A stretch of 64,000 nucleotides of DNA. Origin: CANLDA01 sp964021645. Its GTDB lineage: Bacteria > Pseudomonadota > Alphaproteobacteria > Rhodobacterales > Rhodobacteraceae. This document shows positions 33,963 through 42,155 of the stretch, piece after piece. The position numbers and the translations under genes are program-made. The notes beneath the pieces were generated by a model. It saw only the letters and a list, made by a program, of their open reading frames with translations, ran no database searches and was not told the DNA's origin. Each line of letters opens with the position of its first letter. Within the stretch, counting starts at the first letter, position 1. Location: contig CAXIAD010000004.1 of NCBI GenBank assembly GCA_964021645.1, positions 1 through 64,000 of the forward strand, given 5' to 3'.

Positions 33963-33978
33963 TGTTTCACGTGAAACA
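33963..33978. promoter_or_regulatory. parS: parS centromere site 1
   Basis: TGTTTCACGTGAAACA is a perfect 16-bp palindrome identical to the bacterial parS consensus bound by ParB. It sits between the mnmG ribosome site (33957-33962) and its coding sequence; the chosen GTG start is inside the palindrome. parA and parB are 2.5 kb downstream. Confidence 0.93.
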
Positions 33979-35833
33979 TTTTGATGTCATAGTTGTTGGT
34001 GGTGGGCACGCGGGTTGTGACGCTGCGCATGCCTCCGCGCGGATGGGTGTGTCGACTGCGCTGATAACCCTCACAATTTCGGGTATTGGAGTAATGTCTT
34101 GCAATCCTGCAATTGGTGGATTGGGTAAAGGGCATTTGGTTCGTGAAATAGATGCGCTTGATGGAGTTATGGGGCGTGTCGCGGATAAGGCTGGAATTCA
34201 GTTTCGGCTTTTGAATCGGCGCAAGGGTCCTGCTGTGCAAGGACCACGAGCGCAAGCTGATCGAGAAATCTATCGCGAATCAATGCTTTCAGAAATGCGA
34301 GCCCAGCCCAATTTGGATATTGTGGAAGGTGAGGTTGCTGACTTTCTGCATTCTGAGGGAAAGATTTCTGGGGTTTTGTTAGCGGATGGGTCTGAGATTT
34401 CTGCAAAAGCTGTCGTCCTGACCACCGGTACATTTTTGCGTGGGGTTATCCATATCGGAGATATCTCGCGCCCGGGTGGTCGCATGGGGGATCGCCCTTC
34501 TATTAAGCTTGCAGAAAGAATCGATTCGTTTGGTTTGCCACTGGGCCGCCTAAAGACCGGTACGCCCCCGCGGTTGGATAGTAAAACGATCAACTGGGAC
34601 ATTCTGGAGGAACAACCGGGTGACGACGATCCCACCATGTTCTCCTTTATGTCAAAATCGCCGCCCGCTCGACAGGTGACTTGTGGAATTACACACACAA
34701 ATGAACAAACGCATGAGATCATTCGGAGTAACCTTGAACGCTCTGCCATGTATGGCGGGCATATTGAAGGGGTTGGGCCGAGGTACTGCCCGTCGATTGA
34801 AGACAAGATAGTTAGGTTTGCAGACAAAACGTCACACCAGATTTTTCTAGAGCCAGAGGGGCTTAACGTTGACAGCGTCTATCCCAATGGTATTTCGACA
34901 TCTCTGCCTGAGGATGTGCAGCGGTCGTATGTTCAATCCATTGTAGGGTTGGAAAAAGCCACAATCCTGCAACCGGGCTATGCAATTGAGTATGATTACG
35001 TCGATCCCCGTGCCCTCGACTCGACACTTTCTGTTAAGGATGTTCCTGGCCTGTATTTGGCTGGTCAAATTAACGGGACAACTGGATATGAAGAGGCTGC
35101 TGCTCAGGGTTTAGTGGCGGGTCTAAATGCGGCCCTTGCAGTAAGACAACGTGAGCCGCATGTGTTCAGCCGGACCGATAGCTACATCGGCGTGATGGTT
35201 GATGACTTGGTCACTCGAGGTGTTTCAGAACCATACCGGATGTTTACTTCGCGTGCAGAGTTCCGTCTGTCGTTACGTGCCGACAATGCAGATCAGAGAC
35301 TGACTCCCGTTGGAATCAAACTGGGATTGGTTGGGAAAACCAGACGAGAGATGTTTTTGGCTAAGGCAAATTTGCTTGAGGCAGCGAAAATGCTTCTTGA
35401 AGAACGAACCTTTACGCCGACGGAAATTGCGGCTGCTGGTGTTGCGATCAATCAAGATGGAAAGAAGCGTACCGCCTTTCAGGTGCTTTCATTTCAGGAA
35501 GTGAGTTTTTCTGATCTCGCGGTTCTTGATCTCAGGATTGGTGATGTATCACCTGAGATTGGAGAGCAACTTACCAAAGATGCGATGTATGCCAATTACA
35601 TCATTCGTCAACGTAAGGATGTTGAGGCGTTGCGTCGGGACGAGCTGTTGTCCATTCCAAGTGATTTTGATTATATGGGCATTGAAGGTCTTTCAAATGA
35701 GTTAAAGACAAAGTTGATGCGAACTAGACCTGATAACCTTGCTCATGCTGAAAAAATTGATGGTATGACTCCTGCCGGCTTGTCATTGATTCTTGCGAGG
35801 TTACGAAGCTTTGAAAAGGAGCGTCGCGCGTGA
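33971..35833 (+). CDS. mnmG: tRNA uridine-5-carboxymethylaminomethyl modification enzyme MnmG (GidA)
   Basis: The 620-residue FAD enzyme partner of MnmE. The FAD-binding motif VVGGGHAGCDAAHASARMG lies right at the N-terminus, followed by SCNPAIGGLGKGHLVREIDA, RRKGPAVQGPRAQADR and a TGTFLRGVIHIG segment. C-terminal features include the helical MnmE-binding domain with YANYIIRQRKDVEALRRDE. GTG 33971 is chosen because GAGGAG ends 8 bases before it; the upstream GTG 33962 overlaps that site. If translation did start there, the protein would begin MFHVKH, encoded by parS itself. Confidence 0.95.
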   Translation: MKHFDVIVVGGGHAGCDAAHASARMGVSTALITLTISGIGVMSCNPAIGGLGKGHLVREIDALDGVMGRVADKAGIQFRLLNRRKGPAVQGPRAQADREIYRESMLSEMRAQPNLDIVEGEVADFLHSEGKISGVLLADGSEISAKAVVLTTGTFLRGVIHIGDISRPGGRMGDRPSIKLAERIDSFGLPLGRLKTGTPPRLDSKTINWDILEEQPGDDDPTMFSFMSKSPPARQVTCGITHTNEQTHEIIRSNLERSAMYGGHIEGVGPRYCPSIEDKIVRFADKTSHQIFLEPEGLNVDSVYPNGISTSLPEDVQRSYVQSIVGLEKATILQPGYAIEYDYVDPRALDSTLSVKDVPGLYLAGQINGTTGYEEAAAQGLVAGLNAALAVRQREPHVFSRTDSYIGVMVDDLVTRGVSEPYRMFTSRAEFRLSLRADNADQRLTPVGIKLGLVGKTRREMFLAKANLLEAAKMLLEERTFTPTEIAAAGVAINQDGKKRTAFQVLSFQEVSFSDLAVLDLRIGDVSPEIGEQLTKDAMYANYIIRQRKDVEALRRDELLSIPSDFDYMGIEGLSNELKTKLMRTRPDNLAHAEKIDGMTPAGLSLILARLRSFEKERRA

Positions 35834-36435
35834 TAGATGGGCTAGATGTTTCACGTGAAACATTCGACAAACTTCAACAACTTCATGCACTGCTGCTAAA
35901 GTGGAATCCTGTGATCAACTTGGTCTCCAAATCGACTTTGTCGGATAGTTGGGAACGCCATGTTCTTGATTCACTACAGGTGTTTGATCAAGGCCCTGAG
36001 AGTGTGGAAAACTGGTTAGATCTGGGTAGCGGTGGTGGATTTCCGGGTTTGGTTGTCGCAATTTTGGGCACCGAGGGTGGTCGAAACTTGGATGTAACGA
36101 TGATCGAAAGTGACCAGAGAAAATGCCAGTTTTTGCGAACAGTTCTTCGGGAAACTGGTAGCAAGGGAACGGTTTTGAACGAAAGAATAGAATTATCAAA
36201 GCCTCAACATGCCGACGTGATTTCTGCTCGTGCCGTTGCTGATCTCGCTACTCTTTTTGGTTTTGCTGAACGACATTTGGCCGATGATGGCATTTGCCTG
36301 TTTCCTAAGGGTATCACATGGCAAAAAGAGATAACTAAAGCGCAGGAGTCGTGGTCATTCGAATATGAGGCGATTAGAAGTAAGATTGAACCAAATGCGG
36401 TTATTCTAAAGGTTGGAGATATCAGGCGTGTCTGA
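35830..36435 (+). CDS. rsmG: 16S rRNA (guanine-527-N7) methyltransferase RsmG (GidB)
   Basis: The 201-residue methyltransferase that makes m7G527 in 16S rRNA; loss gives low-level streptomycin resistance in many bacteria. The SAM site is WLDLGSGGGFPGLVVAI (about 62-78), followed by VTMIESDQRKCQFL and the VISARAVADLATLFGFAE stretch. Codons 7-11 (VSRET) are spelled by a parS palindrome, so the N-terminus is partly dictated by the centromere. GTG start overlaps the mnmG stop in GTGA. It overlaps parA by 8 bases. Confidence 0.95.
   Translation: MIDGLDVSRETFDKLQQLHALLLKWNPVINLVSKSTLSDSWERHVLDSLQVFDQGPESVENWLDLGSGGGFPGLVVAILGTEGGRNLDVTMIESDQRKCQFLRTVLRETGSKGTVLNERIELSKPQHADVISARAVADLATLFGFAERHLADDGICLFPKGITWQKEITKAQESWSFEYEAIRSKIEPNAVILKVGDIRRV
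35847..35862. promoter_or_regulatory. parS: parS centromere site 2
   Basis: A second perfect TGTTTCACGTGAAACA, in codons 6-11 of rsmG and 1884 bases from site 1. Two perfect copies flanking mnmG, upstream of parAB, make a chance origin very unlikely. Confidence 0.93.
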
Positions 36436-37237
36436 TCCAAGTCGTCCAAAGGGCCCGAAAATTATAGCCATCGCCAATCAAAAGGGCGGGGTGGGTAAAA
36501 CTACTACTACGATTAACCTGGCGGCTGCGCTTGCGAAACTGAAGAAAAGGGTTTTGCTTATTGATTTGGACCCGCAGGGAAATGCCTCAACGGGTTTGGG
36601 TGTTGAAGCCCAAAACCGTGAGCGGACGACATATGATCTTCTTCTGGATGAGGCACCTTTGGAAGAAGTGATTCAAAACACAGATGTTGATGGCTTGAGC
36701 ATTGTACCTGCGACTGTGGATCTAAGCTCGGCTGACATAGAGCTAATTTCAAATGAAAAGCGCAGTTTTTTACTCCATGACGCACTACGGCAGACTGCTA
36801 TGGATGCTTTTGGCTGGGATTACGTTCTCATTGATTGCCCGCCAAGTTTGAACCTATTAACCGTGAATGCGATGATTGCCGCGCATTCCGTTTTGATACC
36901 TCTGCAAAGTGAGTTTTTCGCCCTTGAAGGACTGTCGCAGCTTATGCTTTCAATTCGAGAGGTTCGTCAAACTGCAAATGTTGGGCTGAGAATTGAGGGT
37001 GTGTTGATGACGATGTATGATGCCCGAAACAATCTCTCTCAGCAGGTGGAGCAAGATGCGAGGGCGAATTTGGGTGATTTGGTTTTCAAAACAATGATCC
37101 CGCGCAATGTTCGTGTCAGCGAGGCTCCCTCGTATGCGCAATCTGTTTTGGACTATGACCCCGCATCCAAGGGTGCCGAGGCCTATCGGTTGCTGGCACA
37201 GGAACTGCTAATCAAACACGCGAAGACCGCCGCATAA
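36428..37237 (+). CDS. parA: Chromosome partitioning ATPase ParA
   Basis: The 269-residue Walker-type ATPase that forms a nucleoid-bound gradient pulling ParB-parS complexes apart. The deviant Walker A is QKGGVGKTTT (18-27), with the signature lysine of the family; VLLIDLDPQGNASTGLG and VLIDCPPSLNLLTVNAM follow. GTG 36428 is preceded by GGAG with 9 bases spacing and gives the family-like N-terminus MSDPSRPKGPKIIAIA; a TTG at 36413 in the same frame is possible but has no ribosome site. It overlaps rsmG by 8 bases and precedes parB by 10 bases. Confidence 0.95.
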   Translation: MSDPSRPKGPKIIAIANQKGGVGKTTTTINLAAALAKLKKRVLLIDLDPQGNASTGLGVEAQNRERTTYDLLLDEAPLEEVIQNTDVDGLSIVPATVDLSSADIELISNEKRSFLLHDALRQTAMDAFGWDYVLIDCPPSLNLLTVNAMIAAHSVLIPLQSEFFALEGLSQLMLSIREVRQTANVGLRIEGVLMTMYDARNNLSQQVEQDARANLGDLVFKTMIPRNVRVSEAPSYAQSVLDYDPASKGAEAYRLLAQELLIKHAKTAA

Positions 37238-37247
37238 GGATCTGAAA

Positions 37248-38141
37248 ATGACTAACAACAAAGCAAAACGCGGACTTGGTCGAGGCCTCTCTGCGCTAAT
37301 GGCGGACGTAACTGACGAGAGGAATGTTGTCAGCCAAACAGAGCCTAGCAAGCGAGCTGATTTGATGGTCCCGATCGAGAAGATCGTGCCAAATCCTGAT
37401 CAGCCGCGTCGTGATTTCACCGAAGAACAATTGCAGGAACTTGCGTCTTCAATCCGTGAGAAGGGTGTTATTCAGCCGCTGATCGTACGTGTTCATCCAG
37501 GTGCAGAAGGTCAGTTCGAGATCGTTGCAGGGGAACGCAGGTGGCGTGCTTCGCAGATGGCGCAATTGCACGAGCTACCGGTTATCGTGCGAGAACTTGA
37601 TGATTTGGAAGTTCTGGAATTTGCGATCATTGAAAATATCCAGCGCGCTGACCTGAACCCGGTTGAAGAGGCGGCTGGCTACAAGCAGTTGATGGAGAAG
37701 TTTGGACACACGCAGGATGTGCTTTCCAAGGCGTTGGGTAAGAGCCGAAGCCACATTGCGAACCTGATGCGTTTGTTGAATCTGCCGACAGATATTCTGG
37801 CGCTCTTGCGGGGTGGGCAGATTAGTGCCGGACATGCGCGGGCGTTGATTACATCGGACCACGCGCGCGAAATCGCAAAACGCATTGTTGCAGAGGGATT
37901 GTCTGTGCGGCAGGCAGAGCAATTGGTTAAGAAGTATGCCTCGGGTGAGCAGGACAAGCCAAACCGTCCTGCGCCGACCAAAGATGCGGACACTAAAGCC
38001 CTTGAGGGGGATCTATCTGCAAATCTGGGCATGAAGGTTGTGATTGATCACAAGGCCGATAAGGAAAATGGTCAGGTGACGATCAAATATGCGACTTTGG
38101 AGCAGTTAGACGAAATTTGTCGAGTTCTTAGCGCCACTTAG
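37248..38141 (+). CDS. parB: Chromosome partitioning protein ParB
   Basis: The 297-residue DNA-binding CTPase that loads at parS and spreads. The N-terminal KRGLGRGLSALMAD contains the ParA-activating basic segment. The CTP-binding motif GERRWRA is at 95-101 in EIVAGERRWRASQMA, and the preceding VIQPLIVR is the C-motif. The parS-recognition HTH is LSKALGKSRSHIANLMRLL (about 160-178). A C-terminal dimerisation domain (about 240-297) follows a charged linker. Its targets, two perfect parS sites, lie 1.4 and 3.3 kb upstream. Its stop overlaps the stop of the convergent DUF454 gene. Confidence 0.96.
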   Translation: MTNNKAKRGLGRGLSALMADVTDERNVVSQTEPSKRADLMVPIEKIVPNPDQPRRDFTEEQLQELASSIREKGVIQPLIVRVHPGAEGQFEIVAGERRWRASQMAQLHELPVIVRELDDLEVLEFAIIENIQRADLNPVEEAAGYKQLMEKFGHTQDVLSKALGKSRSHIANLMRLLNLPTDILALLRGGQISAGHARALITSDHAREIAKRIVAEGLSVRQAEQLVKKYASGEQDKPNRPAPTKDADTKALEGDLSANLGMKVVIDHKADKENGQVTIKYATLEQLDEICRVLSAT

Positions 38142-38491
38142 GCGTTTGGGCGGGTCCAGATAAAGAGCATCACGCAGGATAGCGTGATGCCTTGAATGAT
38201 TAGGATCATTGGGCGTAATCCCAATACGATCGACAAGCCAAAAACAACCACGACTGATAGTGTTGCCATGCGCTTTGCCTTGGGGTTAATCGCACCGCTG
38301 CTTTGCCAATCCTGAATAGGTGGCCCAAACTGGGGGTGGCTTAGCATCCACTGGTGCAGGCGCTCTGAAGAGCGGGCGAAACAAAATGCTGCGAGTAATA
38401 GAAACGGTACTGTAGGCAATAGGGGAAGGATGACCCCGATTGTTGCGAGGCCGATGCAGATACATCCCAGAGCTGCCCATACAAACCGCAT
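38138..38491 (-). CDS. DUF454 family (YbaN-like) inner membrane protein
   Basis: A 117-residue membrane protein of unknown function. Three to four helices: VWAALGCICIGLATIGVILP, then LLPTVPFLLLAAFCFARSSE and two C-terminal ones within MATLSVVVVFGLSIVLGL and MILIIQGITLSCVMLFIW. The PLLPTVPFLLLAAFCFARSS core and the HPQFGPPIQDW loop are DUF454 hallmarks. The start at 38491 lies 5 bases after the stop of hemW, and GGTGG of the hemW end could serve as its ribosome site. It is the last gene of the rph-rdgB-hemW cluster. Confidence 0.88.
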   Translation of the reverse strand: MRFVWAALGCICIGLATIGVILPLLPTVPFLLLAAFCFARSSERLHQWMLSHPQFGPPIQDWQSSGAINPKAKRMATLSVVVVFGLSIVLGLRPMILIIQGITLSCVMLFIWTRPNA

Positions 38492-38495
38492 TTGC

Positions 38496-39653
38496 CTATT
38501 CCACCAATAGTTCAGCGAGCAAGGTATTGAGTACCATCCGACCGGCCTGTGTTGCACGTATTTTTGGGCCATCTAGGTTGATCATACCGATCTGTTGTAG
38601 GTGCTCACAGGTGTCGGAGTCGAGGGTTCTACCTGAAAGGGTCTGCCAGCGTGTAAGGTCGACACCTTCGCGCAGGCGCAGGCCCATCATCATCATCTCG
38701 TCCGCTTGATCAGGCAGTGCGATGGGAGAGCGGAGGTTTTCACCAGATCCTCGAGCAACCTCTTGAAGCCAGCGCTCGGGGTTTTTCCAGCATTCAATTG
38801 CGGTGCGCTGTCCACTTAGTGTTAGGCGACCATGGGCACCGGGGCCAATTCCAGCATAGTCGCCATAGTGCCAGTAAACGAGGTTGTGACGGGATTCTGA
38901 GCCGATTTTGGCATAGTTAGAGACCTCGTAACCCTCGAGACCAGCAGCAGCACATATTTCTCCGGTGGTTTGGTACATGTCTGCGGCGGCATCGTCTTCG
39001 GGTAATCCGCGAAGTTTACCTTTGGCATAGCGATCACCAAAAGCAGTGCCGTTTTCGATTGTTAGTTGGTAGAGGGAGAGGTGATCGATGGCCATTCCCA
39101 ATGCTTCGCGAAGTTCTGATTGCCAGTCTGCCAATGTTTGATCCTGTCTCGCATAGATAAGATCGAAACTGACACGATCAAAGGTGGTGCGGGCAATTTC
39201 AAAGGCGGCCTTGGCTTCCTCAACGGTGTGAATTCGGCCCAACCGTTGCAAATCACGGTTGTTTAGAGACTGAATTCCCATGGATACGCGGTTTACGCCG
39301 CCCTGTTTATAGGCGGAAAATCGGCCGGCCTCGACAGAGCCGGGGTTTGCCTCAAGCGTGATTTCCATGTCGTTAGAGGTGGGCCACAGCGTGCGAACCC
39401 GTTCGAGAATGGCCGCGACAACATCCGGATCCATCAAACTGGGCGTGCCGCCACCAAAGAAAACAGTGTTCAGGACGCGACCCGGAGTTTCAGCCGCGAC
39501 GCGATCTAACTCTGCCAGATAGGCGACAAGCCATCGTTGTTGATCGATTTCACGGGAGACATGGGAATTAAAGTCGCAGTAGGGGCATTTGGCCTGACAA
39601 AAGGGCCAATGGATATAGAGGCCGAAGCCGCCGTTTTGCCAATCCTCAGTCAA
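38496..39653 (-). CDS. hemW: Radical SAM heme chaperone HemW
   Basis: A 385-residue radical SAM protein related to coproporphyrinogen dehydrogenase HemN. The cluster motif is FCQAKCPYC (Cys19, Cys23, Cys26), without the additional Cys of true HemN, and FFGGGTPSLM follows. SMGIQSLN and the C-terminal HemN_C-like region (AGIGPGAHGR, then DEMMMMGLRLREGVDL) complete the fold. HemW inserts heme into respiratory enzymes rather than making porphyrin. It overlaps rdgB by 8 bases. Confidence 0.92.
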   Translation of the reverse strand: MTEDWQNGGFGLYIHWPFCQAKCPYCDFNSHVSREIDQQRWLVAYLAELDRVAAETPGRVLNTVFFGGGTPSLMDPDVVAAILERVRTLWPTSNDMEITLEANPGSVEAGRFSAYKQGGVNRVSMGIQSLNNRDLQRLGRIHTVEEAKAAFEIARTTFDRVSFDLIYARQDQTLADWQSELREALGMAIDHLSLYQLTIENGTAFGDRYAKGKLRGLPEDDAAADMYQTTGEICAAAGLEGYEVSNYAKIGSESRHNLVYWHYGDYAGIGPGAHGRLTLSGQRTAIECWKNPERWLQEVARGSGENLRSPIALPDQADEMMMMGLRLREGVDLTRWQTLSGRTLDSDTCEHLQQIGMINLDGPKIRATQAGRMVLNTLLAELLVE

Positions 39654-40257
39654 AACACCCTGCTACGAATTTTTGAAAGGCATCTGCGCGGTGGCTAATG
39701 CGATTCTTTTCAGCGAAATCCATTTCGGCAAATGTTATAGTATAACCATCTGGTTGGAAGATTGGATCGTACCCATGGCCCTCTGCCCCACGCATGGGCC
39801 AAATGACTTGTCCCTCGACCTTGCCGGGGAATACCTCGTCGTGACCGTCAGGCCAGGCAAGAACCAGTGTGGAGCAAAACCGTGCAGTACGGGGCGCGGG
39901 GGCGCTGATTGCCTCTAGCTCGTCATGCGTGCGCTGCATGGCCATGAGAAAATCGCGACCGTTGCCTGTTTCGGCCCAATCAGCCGTGTAAACACCGGGG
40001 GCGCCGTTCAGTGCATCAACCTCGATACCGCTGTCATCGGAAAGCGCGGGCAGGCCTGTCGCCTTGGCGGCGGCGTGGGCCTTAATCCGTGCATTACCAA
40101 CAAAGGTGGTTTCGGTTTCTTCGGGTTCTGGCAGGTTCATTTCGGCGGCGCCAACAACGGAAACACCAAAGGGGGCCAGTAACTGGGCAATCTCGACGAG
40201 CTTGCCCTTGTTATGCGTGGCGACCAATAGGGTGTCTCCGGTGAATTTTCTGGTCAT
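39646..40257 (-). CDS. rdgB: dITP/XTP pyrophosphatase RdgB
   Basis: A 203-residue Ham1-type enzyme that removes deaminated purine nucleotides (dITP, XTP) from the pool. Motifs: LLVATHNKGKLVEIAQLL at the N-terminus; LSDDSGIEVDALNGAPGVY with the catalytic acidic residues; GHGYDPIFQPDGYTITFAEM; and KNRISHRADAF near the end. It overlaps rph by 4 bases at its start and hemW at its end. This rph-rdgB-hemW order is conserved in alphaproteobacteria. Confidence 0.95.
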   Translation of the reverse strand: MTRKFTGDTLLVATHNKGKLVEIAQLLAPFGVSVVGAAEMNLPEPEETETTFVGNARIKAHAAAKATGLPALSDDSGIEVDALNGAPGVYTADWAETGNGRDFLMAMQRTHDELEAISAPAPRTARFCSTLVLAWPDGHDEVFPGKVEGQVIWPMRGAEGHGYDPIFQPDGYTITFAEMDFAEKNRISHRADAFQKFVAGCFD

Positions 40258-40967
40258 GCGCAGGCAGCTTTCTGCATTTCGGCAAGTTCGCCGACGCCTT
40301 TTTCAGCCAGATCCATCAGTTGGTTCATTTGATCACGAGAGAAAACTGAACCCTCAGCGGACATTTGAATCTCAATCAGTTTTTTGGAGCCGGTCATGAT
40401 AAAGTTGCCATCAACGCCAGCCTCGGAATCCTCGGGGTAATCAAGGTCAAGTACGGGTTGACCAGCATAGATACCGCAAGAAATGGCGGCAACAGGATCA
40501 ACAAGCGGATCGGTAATGACGGCGCCAGTTTTCATCAGCTTGTTAACAGCGAGGCGCAGTGCGACCCAACCGCCAGTGATAGAGGCACAACGCGTGCCGC
40601 CATCGGCCTGCAACACATCGCAATCCACGGTAATTTGACGTTCGCCAAGCGCGACGCGATCAACACCAGCGCGCAGGGCACGGCCAATAAGGCGTTGAAT
40701 TTCGACGGTACGGCCACCTTGTTTACCCGAAGCTGCCTCACGGCGCATACGGGTGTTGGTCGCGCGGGGGAGCATGCCGTATTCAGCAGTGACCCAACCT
40801 AGGCCGGAGCCTTTGATAAATGGTGGCACGCGATCTTCGATCGTAGCGGTACAAAGGACGTGTGTGTCGCCCATTTTAATCAGGCATGAGCCCTCGGCGT
40901 GTTTGGTGAAGCCTGTTTCAAATGAAACAGGGCGCATTTCGTTCAACTGACGGCCTGAGGGGCGCAT
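40254..40967 (-). CDS. rph: Ribonuclease PH
   Basis: A 237-residue phosphate-dependent 3'-5' exoribonuclease that trims tRNA 3' ends. It starts MRPSGRQLNEMRPVSFETGF; family motifs include GSCLIKMGDTHVLCTATIED, GWVTAEYGMLPRATNTR, REAASGKQGGRTVEIQRLIG and the phosphate site DCDVLQADGGTRCASITG. Start 40967 is supported by AAAGGA upstream; an upstream extension to 41093 would overlap the divergent hrcA. It is not truncated, unlike the E. coli K-12 allele. Confidence 0.95.
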   Translation of the reverse strand: MRPSGRQLNEMRPVSFETGFTKHAEGSCLIKMGDTHVLCTATIEDRVPPFIKGSGLGWVTAEYGMLPRATNTRMRREAASGKQGGRTVEIQRLIGRALRAGVDRVALGERQITVDCDVLQADGGTRCASITGGWVALRLAVNKLMKTGAVITDPLVDPVAAISCGIYAGQPVLDLDYPEDSEAGVDGNFIMTGSKKLIEIQMSAEGSVFSRDQMNQLMDLAEKGVGELAEMQKAACA

Positions 40968-41030
40968 GATGATATTCCTTTGTTGCTTGGCTTTGGGATA
41001 CATCCGGGGGCGGGGTAGGTGCAAGCCTGA

Positions 41031-41058
41031 TTGACCTTTCGTTCGAAGGCTCTTTAAT
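41031..41058 (+). promoter_or_regulatory. Candidate promoter of hrcA-grpE
   Basis: TTGACC (41031-41036), 16-base spacer, TTTAAT (41053-41058), ending 23 bases before the hrcA start. It is vegetative sigma-70-like. No CIRCE element (TTAGCACTC inverted repeat) is seen, so HrcA does not appear to regulate its own gene here. Confidence 0.45.
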
Positions 41059-41081
41059 GAGAAACTAGGATTGGATGGCCC

Positions 41082-42146
41082 ATGAACGATCACACTAGTA
41101 TTCTTGAAGAAATGAATAGCCGCTCTCGGGAGGTGTTTCGGCGCGTGGTTGAGGGGTATCTGGATTCAGGTGACCCGGTTGGTTCGCGGACTTTGACGCG
41201 CACACTGAGCGAAAAGGTAAGTGCTGCGACAATCCGCAATGTGATGCAGGATCTAGAGTTTCTAGGTCTGCTGGATTCACCGCATATCAGCGCGGGGCGT
41301 GTGCCAACGCAGCTGGGTTTGCGGATGTTTGTCGATGGTTTGCTAGAGGTTGCAGACATGACGCAAGAGGATCAACAAAAGATTGATGCAACGATGGGAA
41401 ATAATGGCGCAGATGTTGGCGGCATGCTGGATAGGGTTGGATCCGCGCTATCGGGCGTGACACAGGGGGCGTCGTTGGTGTTGGCGCCAAAGCAAGAAGC
41501 GCCGATAAAGCACATAGAGTTTGTCAGCCTTGCGCCAGATCGCGCGTTGGTGGTTTTGGTTATGGCCAACGGGCATGTCGAAAATCGGCTGTTTACGCCG
41601 CCGCCGGGGCAAACGCCTAGTTCGATGCGGGAGGCGGCGAATTTCCTGAATTCCCTGATCGAGGGCAAAACCCTATCGGAATTGCAGACGGTGATTCGCA
41701 CAGAGATTGCAGAGCGCCGACAGGAGATCGACGGGCTTTCGAGAGATTTGATTGAAAGTGGAATCGCAATTTGGGCCGGTGAGGGTGGCACACAGGAGCG
41801 TCTAATTGTGCGCGGGCGGGCCAATTTGCTGGGATCAGAGCAAGAGGAAGAGGATCTAGAGCGTATTCGAACCCTGTTTGACGACCTTGAACGTAAGCGC
41901 GATATCGCTGATTTTCTGGAATTGACCGACGAAGGCGAAGGTGTGCGCATTTTTATTGGTTCTGAGAACAAACTTTTTTCACTTTCGGGTTCCTCTTTGG
42001 TGGTTTCTCCATATATGAACGCTGACCGTAAGATTGTGGGCGCTGTTGGGGTCATTGGACCCAAGCGTCTGAACTATGGACGTATCGTGCCGATTGTAGA
42101 TTACACGGCACAGCTGGTTGGGAAATTGATCTCCGACCGGGGTTAG
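41082..42146 (+). CDS. hrcA: Heat-inducible transcription repressor HrcA
   Basis: The 354-residue repressor of CIRCE-controlled chaperone operons such as groESL. The N-terminal winged helix is SREVFRRVVEGYLDSGDPVG followed by SRTLTR and VSAATIRNVMQDLEFLGLL; the PHISAGRVPTQLGLRMFVD signature follows. The C-terminal part (about 130-350) is the GAF-like dimerisation domain and inserted domain. It is divergent from rph and 9 bases upstream of grpE; the hrcA-grpE pair is conserved, with dnaK located elsewhere. Confidence 0.95.
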   Translation: MNDHTSILEEMNSRSREVFRRVVEGYLDSGDPVGSRTLTRTLSEKVSAATIRNVMQDLEFLGLLDSPHISAGRVPTQLGLRMFVDGLLEVADMTQEDQQKIDATMGNNGADVGGMLDRVGSALSGVTQGASLVLAPKQEAPIKHIEFVSLAPDRALVVLVMANGHVENRLFTPPPGQTPSSMREAANFLNSLIEGKTLSELQTVIRTEIAERRQEIDGLSRDLIESGIAIWAGEGGTQERLIVRGRANLLGSEQEEEDLERIRTLFDDLERKRDIADFLELTDEGEGVRIFIGSENKLFSLSGSSLVVSPYMNADRKIVGAVGVIGPKRLNYGRIVPIVDYTAQLVGKLISDRG

Positions 42147-42155
42147 AGGTGAAAG

